Source: Chromatiales bacterium
GTDB taxonomy: Bacteria; Pseudomonadota; Gammaproteobacteria; Chromatiales; Chromatiaceae
Direction: 5' to 3'
NCBI GenBank assembly: GCA_024639625.1
Contig: JAHEIA010000161.1
Span: 1-7,218, forward strand
DNA: 7,218 nucleotides
Position numbers and translations under genes: made by a program. The notes beneath the pieces were generated by a model. That model made no database searches, had not been told where the DNA came from, and saw nothing but the letters and a program-made list of their open reading frames with translations. This document shows, piece by piece, positions 1 to 5,488 of this stretch. Within the stretch, counting starts at the first letter, position 1. Every line of letters starts with the position of its first letter.

Positions 1-329
1 TTGTTCACCCAGCCGCTGAGCGGCATGGCGAACAACAGCAGATAGAGCAGGCCGTGCACTACCCCTGCCGCGAGCCGTTCCCAGGGCCTTATACCCTGCG
101 GCTTGGAGGGGACCCTGTCGCTGCAACGCCAGGCCAGGCGCAGTACCACCAGCAGCAACACCAGGATGCCGAGAGACTTGTGCCAGAAGAAGACCTTGAG
201 TTTGAGCGGTGACAGCGGCAGGCTCACAGCGGTCCAACCGAGAACGGCCAGCACCACAACCAGCGCCGCCATGCCCCAGTGCAGCGACATCGCCACCCCG
301 CCCCAGCGTTGCGAAGAATTGCGCAGCAA
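1..329 (-). CDS. Cytochrome b561 family protein, N-terminal part (cut by left window edge)
   Basis: This is an integral membrane b-type cytochrome of the bacterial b561 (CybB/YceJ) family, expected to move electrons between quinol and periplasmic partners. Translation from TTG at 329 gives 109 residues before the edge. They show the family opening RWGGVAMSLHW (residues 8-18), a first membrane helix at about 14-35, the block SPLKLKVFFWHKSLG (40-54) leading into a second helix at about 52-67, then WERLAAGVVHGLLYLLLF (83-100) and PLSGW. Candidate heme-ligand or conserved histidines are H17, H50 and H92; the C-terminal half lies outside the window. The start is the rare TTG, because no ATG or GTG lies between the upstream YceI stop and the conserved block. 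A GTG at 296 or ATG at 290 would cut into that block. Only the codon CCT separates the YceI stop from this TTG, so the two are probably translationally coupled. The family call is strong; the exact start is moderate. Confidence 0.88.
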   Translation of the reverse strand, partial: MLRNSSQRWGGVAMSLHWGMAALVVVLAVLGWTAVSLPLSPLKLKVFFWHKSLGILVLLLVVLRLAWRCSDRVPSKPQGIRPWERLAAGVVHGLLYLLLFAMPLSGWVN

Positions 330-332
330 AGG

Positions 333-917
333 CTATTCCGGCTGACGGAATCCTTCGACCTCGAGGCGCACCTGAACCTCGTCGGACACCATCGGAATGC
401 CGTATTGCATGCCGAATTCGGAACGCCGGATCACCCCGTGAGCGGAGAAACCCGCCACGTACTGCTTGCTGATTGGGTGCACTCCCTGCTTGTTGAAGGT
501 GAAGTGAAGCGCCACGGGTCGGCTTTCCCCCAAAAGGCTCAACTCGCCATGGATCACGCCCTCGCTATCGCCGGTGCGCTCTACCCGCAGGCTCCGGAAG
601 GTCATCTCCGGATGCTGAGCGACGTCGAAGAAATCTTTTCCACGCAGGTGCTTGTCCCATTCGTAGTCATCCATGTCGATGCTCGCGGTGCGCACCTGCA
701 CCGCCACGGAGGACCGGCTCCAGTCCTGCGGATCGAAGACGAAATGTCCGTCGAAATCGCGGAACTCGCCTTGCGATTTGGAGAACCCCAGATGGTCGAC
801 GAAGAACAGGATCTGGGTATGCACCCTGTCCAAGGCATAGCGATCCGCGCCGGCCACCGATGCCGTCCACCAGACGCCCAGCACCAAAGCTAACGCGAGC
901 AATTTCCCCATTTGCAT
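333..917 (-). CDS. yceI: YceI family periplasmic lipid-binding protein
   Basis: This is a 194-residue exported protein of the YceI family, which has a lipocalin-like beta barrel known in homologues to bind long polyisoprenoid or related lipids in the periplasm. From ATG at 917, residues 1-24 form a signal peptide (MQMGK, a hydrophobic core, then a VAGA cleavage site before D25). The mature protein starts with YALDRVHTQILFFVDHLGFS, the classic YceI entry strand. Further family landmarks are GEFRDFDGHFVFDP (50-63), the LRGKDFFDVAQHPEMTFRS stretch (91-109), and GVIRRSEFGM near the C-terminus. I chose 917 over the longer frame opening at 980 because it places the signal peptide at the N-terminus and has GGAG upstream (spacing 11). 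An ATG two codons later (911) is also possible. The b561 gene follows directly, the usual YceI/b561 pairing. Its biological role remains unclear even in well-studied bacteria. Confidence 0.93.
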   Translation of the reverse strand: MQMGKLLALALVLGVWWTASVAGADRYALDRVHTQILFFVDHLGFSKSQGEFRDFDGHFVFDPQDWSRSSVAVQVRTASIDMDDYEWDKHLRGKDFFDVAQHPEMTFRSLRVERTGDSEGVIHGELSLLGESRPVALHFTFNKQGVHPISKQYVAGFSAHGVIRRSEFGMQYGIPMVSDEVQVRLEVEGFRQPE

Positions 918-950
918 TGCCGTCCGCTCTCCGGTCACCGACTCTCTCCA

Positions 951-956
951 ACTATA
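951..956 (-). promoter_or_regulatory. Candidate -10 element for the yceI-b561 transcript
   Basis: On the minus strand this reads TATAGT, five of six matches to the sigma-70 -10 consensus. It lies about 34 nt upstream of the chosen yceI ATG, giving a short leader of roughly 25 nt that contains the GGAG ribosome site. No convincing -35 hexamer lies 16-18 nt further upstream, so the promoter may be weak or depend on an activator. It is supported only by the sequence match and position. Confidence 0.35.
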
Positions 957-1009
957 GAAGCTCATATCCAGGACGCACACTCTCTAGCTACACCTAGGGG
1001 GGTGCCGGC

Positions 1010-1033
1010 GGCTGCTCGCCCGGCGAGCCAGCC
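1010..1033. other. GC-rich hairpin in the gap between yceI and the four-cysteine protein gene
   Basis: GGCT (1010-1013) plus GCTCGC (1014-1019) pair with GCGAGC (1023-1028) and AGCC (1030-1033) around a CCG loop, with one bulged C at 1029. The ten base pairs are almost all G-C. The gap of 140 bp (918-1057) separates two genes read on the minus strand, so the hairpin could slow or end transcription from the upstream pair. There is no T-tract after it on either strand, so it is not a standard intrinsic terminator. It could also protect an RNA 3' end. Confidence 0.45.
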
Positions 1034-1057
1034 CGCTGGGCATGCAGCGACTGGAAC

Positions 1058-1474
1058 CTAGGGAACCGTGCAGGCGCCGAAGGCGACGAGCACGGATTCT
1101 TTTCCCGCCGCGCTGGCGGTCATCTTTCCGTCTGCCTCGTGAATCGCGATCGTCCACCCCTGTCGATTCTCCATCCCCTGCAGCACCAGCATACCTTCGT
1201 GGTGGTAGCTGCTCTCGATGATGGAGCTGGTGTCTTCACCGCTGGGACGCACCCCCTGGATCTTCTTCTGCGCGAAATCGATGCGGATGAACTGCGGCAG
1301 GTTGAGGTCCTCGGCCACACCCGTGGTGCATGCAGATGCGGGGGCGCAAGAGGCGGTAGAGATGACGGCACAGAGCAATTGCTGCACCGGCGGGGCTTCG
1401 GAGGCCGCCGGCAAGCTTCCCGCAACCGCCGTACCGCCGAACATGACTATCAGAATTAGCTTCAGATTCTTCAT
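1058..1474 (-). CDS. Small exported protein with four cysteines, function unknown
   Basis: This is a 138-residue protein that I do not recognise as any named family. Residues 1 to about 18-25 look like a signal peptide (MKNLK, a hydrophobic core, and AVAG or AASEA as possible cleavage sites), so the product is probably periplasmic. The mature part has four cysteines, C35, C43, C49 and C135, enough for two disulfides. Between them lie a likely compact beta-rich stretch (AEDLNLPQFIRIDF, MLVLQGMENRQGWTIAIHE) and a C-terminal VAFGACTVP. I chose ATG 1474, not the long frame opening at 1714, because it starts the signal peptide and has GGAG six bases upstream. The longer frame runs antisense-like through the neighbouring gene and has low-complexity composition. 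It lies 22 nt downstream of the glycine-zipper gene on the same strand, so the two probably share a transcript and an envelope role. Its stop codon falls inside one copy of an ACCTAGGG repeat. Confidence 0.82.
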   Translation of the reverse strand: MKNLKLILIVMFGGTAVAGSLPAASEAPPVQQLLCAVISTASCAPASACTTGVAEDLNLPQFIRIDFAQKKIQGVRPSGEDTSSIIESSYHHEGMLVLQGMENRQGWTIAIHEADGKMTASAAGKESVLVAFGACTVP

Positions 1475-1496
1475 TGCGTTCTCCGAGATTAAATGC

Positions 1497-1991
1497 CTAT
1501 TTGACCGTGTATCCGCGACCTTCCAGGCAAGCCGAAAAGGCCCGATTGTAGCTCTTCCGCTGCTGCTCGTACTGGGCCTGCTGCTGGCGGCTCCAATCCG
1601 CCTGCGCCTGGGCTTGGGCGGCCTGCTGGTTGCTGCGCCGGGCGCCGCCAAAAATGCCGCCCCCCAGTGCGCCGATGGCCGCGCCTTTTCCCCAGTTGTC
1701 GTTCGCGATACCACCGATCAAGGCGCCGCCAACCGCGCCGGTCACAGCCCCCCGGCCGACGCTCGCTGTGGGCTCCTGATAGGACGGCGGCGGCGAACTG
1801 GCGACCATGCCCGCGGAAGGATCGAACCCGGTCTGTTGTTTGGCCCACGCATGGCAATCGTACTTGTCTTGCTCCTGCTGCTCTGTGGCCTGCCCCTTGG
1901 TCGGGTAGATATAAAGTTCCGAGGCAACCGTCTGGGCCGCCACCGACGCAGCCAATGCCATGGCTGCACAAAGTGTCCGAAAATGGATCAT
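1497..1991 (-). CDS. Exported protein with two glycine-zipper segments
   Basis: This is a 164-residue envelope protein of the glycine-zipper type; such segments form tightly packed membrane-inserting or oligomerising helices. Residues 1 to about 24 are a signal peptide ending in TVAS before ELYIYP. The region at 25-60 contains KGQATEQQEQDKYDCHAWA and a QTGFDP motif, seen in several proteobacterial glycine-zipper proteins. Two successive zippers follow: G81, G85, G89, G93 and then G103, G107, G111, G115, both perfect GxxxGxxxGxxxG, joined by a short NDNW turn. Residues 121-146 are rich in Gln and Ala and could form a coiled coil. The end, AFSACLEGRGYTVK, carries C155, which may pair with C46. 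ATG 1991 was chosen over the longer frame from 2015 because it begins the signal peptide and has GGAG seven bases upstream. It is probably co-transcribed with the four-cysteine protein gene downstream. The exact role is unknown; outer-membrane or periplasmic placement is inferred. Confidence 0.88.
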   Translation of the reverse strand: MIHFRTLCAAMALAASVAAQTVASELYIYPTKGQATEQQEQDKYDCHAWAKQQTGFDPSAGMVASSPPPSYQEPTASVGRGAVTGAVGGALIGGIANDNWGKGAAIGALGGGIFGGARRSNQQAAQAQAQADWSRQQQAQYEQQRKSYNRAFSACLEGRGYTVK

Positions 1992-2110
1992 GCTCAATCT
2001 CCAGTATGTTACCAATACCGCAGGGCTCTCGAAGAATCGACTCCATCCGTATCGAGATCCTACTCAATCCATCACCAGATCCGCACCGCCGATCCCGTGG
2101 TTTGCGCGCC
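1992..2110. other. 119-bp gap between the lipid enzyme and the glycine-zipper gene
   Basis: Both flanking genes are read on the minus strand, so this must hold either the end of one transcript and the start of the next or a readthrough leader. It includes the GGAG ribosome site of the glycine-zipper gene (1999-2002 on the plus scale). I find no hairpin with a T-tract and no sigma-70 promoter with more than a weak match (TAACAT on the minus strand just upstream of the ribosome site). Nothing else is recognisable. Confidence 0.4.
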
Positions 2111-4945
2111 CTATAGATCGGGTTCCCCGCTCTGCCGGAGGATCTCCCGGCGCACCGCATCGCGCAGGTGCAACGCGGAACTCCACTCCCGGTCTGCCGG
2201 CTTCTGCGGGGGGCTCACGATTACCTTGATCTGACCACGGCGCGGAAACCAGACCCGATCCGCCAATACGCCGCGGGTACCGCGGATGCTAACCGGGATG
2301 ACCGGGACACCCGCCTCGCTGGCGACCACGAACGCCCCCATGCGGAACGGGAGCAGGCCCGCGCGGCCGGTAAAGGTGCCTTCCGGGAAGAATAGCAGAT
2401 GATCTTCACGCGCCCGGCTCACCAGAGCCCGCGCATCCGCCACCCCCGCCCGGGCGTCGAAACGCTCGACGAACACGCAGCCGATGCGCTCGAGAAACCT
2501 CCTCACCGGCCACCAAGTGCGCAACTCGGACTTGGCGACGAAGGCCACCCGCACCGGCAGCGCCGCGACCAGAGCTATGCCGTCGAGGTAGCTCGCATGA
2601 TTGGCGGCCAGCACGCTCGGGCCGGCCTGCAAGAGATGTTCTTTCCCGGACAGAGAAACCGGCACGCGAGCAAGAGAAGCCAGCAGACGAGCCGCCCCGC
2701 GCAGCACCGACCAACGCCGATCGCGCCCCGGGAGGACCAGGATCAAGGGCCAGACCGGAATCGCCAGCAGCCCAAAGATCAGCCAAAGATAGACCGCGGT
2801 GGCGCGTTCCGTGAGGCCATGAGCGAGACGCCGCAAGAGCACGGGCAGCGACGAAGCCAGCAGGCGTAGGACCTGAATCCAGACCGGAGCGGTCGCACGC
2901 CCGACGGTACCCTGCTCGTACATGTCCCGGCTGGCGGCGCGCCGAATCTTCCCGCTCGAGGTCTTGAGCACGCTGTGCGGCGGCGCCAGCACTACCTCAT
3001 CCGGCGGCATCCCCAGCAGGTCCGTCGCGACCCGTGCGACCTCTTCCCGCAACTGATCCTGGCGGCCGCTGTCGTTCTCCCGGGTCTCGGCCAGCACCAC
3101 GATCCTTTCGGTCTGGGTCGCCGACTCGCGCACCCCGAACACCGCGACGCAACCCTTGCGAATCCCCGGCACCTCCCCAACCGCCTGCTCGACTTCGTAG
3201 GGATAGATGTTTCTTCCGGCGCGGATGATGAGGTCCTTACTGCGGCCCGTCAGGTAGACCTCGCCGCCGGCGAGATATGCTCGGTCGCCCGAATTCAACC
3301 ACTCGCCGTCGAACAAGCGCGCGGTCTCCGCAGAGTTACGGAAATAGCCGCGGGTGCAGGACGGCCCGCGAAACTGCAGTTGACCTTCCCGCCGCTCGGG
3401 CAGCTCGCGGCCCAGGGCGTCCACGATCCGGATCTGATGGTCCTCCAGCACCCGACCGCAGGCGACGAACTCGTCCGCCTCGGCAGCGGGATCCTCGCTC
3501 GGCACCGCCTCGCCCCGCCGCTGCAAGCGATCGCGCTGCACGCGGTCGATGGGAGCACGGCGCCCGAGGGGAGGAAACGCCAGCCCTACCGATGACTCCG
3601 CGAGGCCGTACACCGGCGCCATTGCTTCGGCGCGAAGACCGTAGCGGCGGAAGTGCGCGCTGAAGCGCCGCACCGTCTGCGGGCTTACCGGCTCCGCACC
3701 GTTGAAGGCCAGTCTCCAGGTCTCCAAGTCCAATCCCTCGAGAGCCGATTCGGCGATCTTGCGCAGGCACATCTCGTAGGCGAAGTTTGGCGCCGCCGAC
3801 AGGGTGCCCCGGTGGTGGTGGATCGCCCATAACCAGCGCTCGGGCTGGGCGAGAAAGCTCAGCGGTGACATCAGCACCAAGGGAAATCCGTGGTAAAGGG
3901 ACCCCAGCCAGGCACCGATGAGGCCCATATCGTGGTACAGGGGTAACCAACTGACGAAGACGTCCCCCGGCCGGGCGTCTACCGCCCGGCCCATGGCGCG
4001 GATGTTGGCCAGAAGGTTGGCGTGGCTGAGCTGCACGCCCTTCGGATTTCCCGTACTCCCCGAGGTGTACTGCAGAAAGGCGATCGCATCGCTGCGCAAG
4101 CTCAGCGCCGCTCGCCCCCCCTCGGTCGCCGGCGGCAAGGAAGCAAAGGTCACCACTTCGCGCAGAGTGGCGACCTTGGACAGCAGTAAGCGCCCCACGT
4201 TGCGGGCTTGCTCGACAGTGACCAGCAGGATCGCCTGGGCGTTGTCGAGAATACCCGCGTGCCGGCGCAAATGGTCCTCCAACTGGGAGGGGCGCGCGGG
4301 CGGGTAGATCGGCACCGGGACGCCGCCCGCCATGAGGATACCGAAAAAACTGAACAGGTACTCCCGCCCGGTCGGCAGCATGATGGCAACCGACTGTCCC
4401 GGTTGCAGCCCGTGGGCGAGCAAACCGTCCGCGAGGCGGCGCGCACCCGCCGCCAGCGCCTGGTAGCTGATCGGTTCGGGCTCCGGCGAATCACCGTAGA
4501 GCTGGATGTGGATCTTTTCCGGGTGGACAGCGAGGTGCCAATCGAGCACCTCCAGCAGCGTCAAGGCGGACCGCGGCAGATCCTCTGCCGCCGATTCGCT
4601 GGCCGGCTCCTCGCGCAAGATCGCTCCCACGGTGCGCGACGGCGCCGCGGCAAGGATCGCCTGTAACAGATCTCGCAGCGTCTCGGCGCTCGCCAGAACC
4701 TGATCCGTGAGGCTGACCCCAAATGCGCGCTGCGCTCGCATCATGAGTTCCATGCGACCCAGACTGTCGAGTCCCAGGTCCCTGTCGAAAGAGCTGTCCA
4801 AACCGATCACGCAGGCGGTACTCAGCCTCTCCAGCTTCCGTTCACCGAGAACCTCACGGATCAGAGCGAGCAGCCGCGCCTCGATCTCCGCTGTATTCCT
4901 GTGTTCTTCGTCCTGCCCCTTCACCTGGTCTTCCGCTTCTTCCAC
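2111..4945 (-). CDS. ACP / fatty acyl-AMP ligase / PlsC-type acyltransferase fusion
   Basis: This is a 944-residue enzyme with three domains. (1) Acyl carrier domain, about 18-100, with the phosphopantetheine serine S61 in GLDSLGRMEL. (2) AMP-forming acyl ligase, about 130-675: P-loop YTSGSTGNPKG (293-303), SWLPLYHDMGLIG (332-344), YGLAE (446-450), SGD (552-554), RAGRNIYPYEVE (575-586) and catalytic Lys K666 in SSGKIRR. The YHDMG and GRNxYP motifs resemble fatty acyl-AMP ligases, which load carrier proteins rather than CoA. (3) Hydrophobic membrane segment, about 717-739, then a lysophospholipid acyltransferase domain with NHASYLDG (H783, D788), GxxFxxR (822-828), FFPEGT (852-857) and a VPVIP motif (880-884). 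The inferred chain is fatty acid to acyl-AMP to S61-thioester to lysophospholipid at the inner membrane. E. coli Aas does similar work, with acyltransferase first and no fused carrier. The start is a GTG with only a weak GGGA upstream, so it is uncertain; a GTG seven codons later is an alternative. The gene stands alone, divergent from archease. Confidence 0.93.
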   Translation of the reverse strand: MEEAEDQVKGQDEEHRNTAEIEARLLALIREVLGERKLERLSTACVIGLDSSFDRDLGLDSLGRMELMMRAQRAFGVSLTDQVLASAETLRDLLQAILAAAPSRTVGAILREEPASESAAEDLPRSALTLLEVLDWHLAVHPEKIHIQLYGDSPEPEPISYQALAAGARRLADGLLAHGLQPGQSVAIMLPTGREYLFSFFGILMAGGVPVPIYPPARPSQLEDHLRRHAGILDNAQAILLVTVEQARNVGRLLLSKVATLREVVTFASLPPATEGGRAALSLRSDAIAFLQYTSGSTGNPKGVQLSHANLLANIRAMGRAVDARPGDVFVSWLPLYHDMGLIGAWLGSLYHGFPLVLMSPLSFLAQPERWLWAIHHHRGTLSAAPNFAYEMCLRKIAESALEGLDLETWRLAFNGAEPVSPQTVRRFSAHFRRYGLRAEAMAPVYGLAESSVGLAFPPLGRRAPIDRVQRDRLQRRGEAVPSEDPAAEADEFVACGRVLEDHQIRIVDALGRELPERREGQLQFRGPSCTRGYFRNSAETARLFDGEWLNSGDRAYLAGGEVYLTGRSKDLIIRAGRNIYPYEVEQAVGEVPGIRKGCVAVFGVRESATQTERIVVLAETRENDSGRQDQLREEVARVATDLLGMPPDEVVLAPPHSVLKTSSGKIRRAASRDMYEQGTVGRATAPVWIQVLRLLASSLPVLLRRLAHGLTERATAVYLWLIFGLLAIPVWPLILVLPGRDRRWSVLRGAARLLASLARVPVSLSGKEHLLQAGPSVLAANHASYLDGIALVAALPVRVAFVAKSELRTWWPVRRFLERIGCVFVERFDARAGVADARALVSRAREDHLLFFPEGTFTGRAGLLPFRMGAFVVASEAGVPVIPVSIRGTRGVLADRVWFPRRGQIKVIVSPPQKPADREWSSALHLRDAVRREILRQSGEPDL

Positions 4946-4978
4946 CCCGGCGTCCCACGCCCCGCTGTGCGTAGCTTA

Positions 4979-4992
4979 CCCCGCGCACGGGG
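4979..4992. repeat. Short GC inverted repeat in the divergent intergenic region
   Basis: CCCCG (4979-4983) and CGGGG (4988-4992) form a perfect five-base inverted repeat around CGCA. It lies between the two divergent genes, just upstream of the archease -10 element and about 35-45 bases upstream of the ligase start. It could be an operator half-site pair or a chance GC-rich match. In a GC-rich genome five paired bases are weak evidence. Confidence 0.25.
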
Positions 4993-4999
4993 GCTGCGC

Positions 5000-5008
5000 T
5001 GCTAGAAT
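5000..5008 (+). promoter_or_regulatory. Extended -10 promoter for the archease-rtcB operon
   Basis: TGC followed by TAGAAT (5003-5008) gives an extended -10 element with five of six matches to TATAAT. Transcription would start near 5015, leaving a leader of about 27 nt that contains the GGAG ribosome site at 5035-5038. No good -35 hexamer is found at the usual distance, which fits an extended -10 promoter. I found no sigma-54 -24/-12 signature in the gap, unlike the RtcR-controlled rtc operon of E. coli. Confidence 0.55.
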
Positions 5009-5041
5009 CTTGATAGAGGTCTGTGCAGCGGACCGGAGACA

Positions 5042-5467
5042 ATGATCGTGAGCGCTGCTTACTGGGAGCATTTCCACCACCAGGCGGACGTCGGCGTACG
5101 CGGTGTAGGCCCGACGATAGAGGAGGCCTTCGCGCAGACGGCACTGGCGATGACGGCCGTGATCAGCGACCCGCGACGGGTGAGAGCGCAAGAGGCAGTA
5201 GCGATTCGCTGCGCCGCCCCGGATCGGGAACTGCTGCTAACCGATTGGCTGAACGCGCTGGTCTACGAGATGGCCGTGCGCAGGATGCTGTTCAGCCGTT
5301 TTCAAGTGATATTCGAAGACCATCAACTGCGGGCCACCGCCTGGGGCGAGCCAATCGATCTGCGGCGCCATCACCCTGCGGTAGAAGTAAAGGGCGCCAC
5401 CTACACCGGGTTGCGCGTGGCCCGGGAAGGGGGGAACTGGCTGGCCCAGTGCGTGGTAGACGTATAG
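5042..5467 (+). CDS. Archease, RtcB-activating protein
   Basis: This is a 141-residue archease. Known archeases bind metal and help RtcB become guanylylated, turn over many times and accept wider nucleotide cofactors. Landmarks are the N-terminal [12 protein letters not shown] (H10-G21), which holds the conserved Asp D16, then [31 protein letters not shown] (about 65-78), RRMLFSRF, the WGEPID segment, [14 protein letters not shown] (113-126), and the C-terminal AQCVVDV with Asp D140. D16 and D140 match the conserved acidic residues expected at the metal site. The usual HTADVG reads HQADVG here, a mild variation. Two starts are possible: ATG 5042 has GGAG only three bases upstream, while GTG 5048 has it nine bases upstream; the better spacing favours GTG, giving 139 residues. 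Either start keeps the whole domain. The gene is 21 nt upstream of rtcB, so the two form an operon. Confidence 0.95.
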   Translation: MIVSAAYWEHFHHQADVGVRGVGPTIEEAFAQTALAMTAVISDPRRVRAQEAVAIRCAAPDRELLLTDWLNALVYEMAVRRMLFSRFQVIFEDHQLRATAWGEPIDLRRHHPAVEVKGATYTGLRVAREGGNWLAQCVVDV

Positions 5468-5488
5468 CGAACGAACAGGAGTTCGACC

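Noticed and set aside
918..980. Longer YceI start at 980
   Set aside because: It would place 21 polar residues before the signal peptide and overlap the candidate -10 element; ATG 917 fits a normal exported protein.
1010..1033. Hairpin as an intrinsic terminator
   Set aside because: Neither strand has a T-tract after the stem, so only a general hairpin is claimed.
1475..1714. N-terminal extension of the four-cysteine protein to 1714
   Set aside because: The extension overlaps the glycine-zipper gene in another frame and would bury the signal peptide. ATG 1474 has a good GGAG.
1489..2160. 223-codon minus-strand frame overlapping the glycine-zipper gene
   Set aside because: It is a shifted-frame shadow of the zipper gene with no domain or ribosome site of its own.
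1218..2234. 338-codon open frame on the plus strand
   Set aside because: It runs opposite the two exported-protein genes, the gap, and the end of the lipid enzyme. Its translation is low-complexity and arginine-rich, and the minus-strand genes have signal peptides and ribosome sites.
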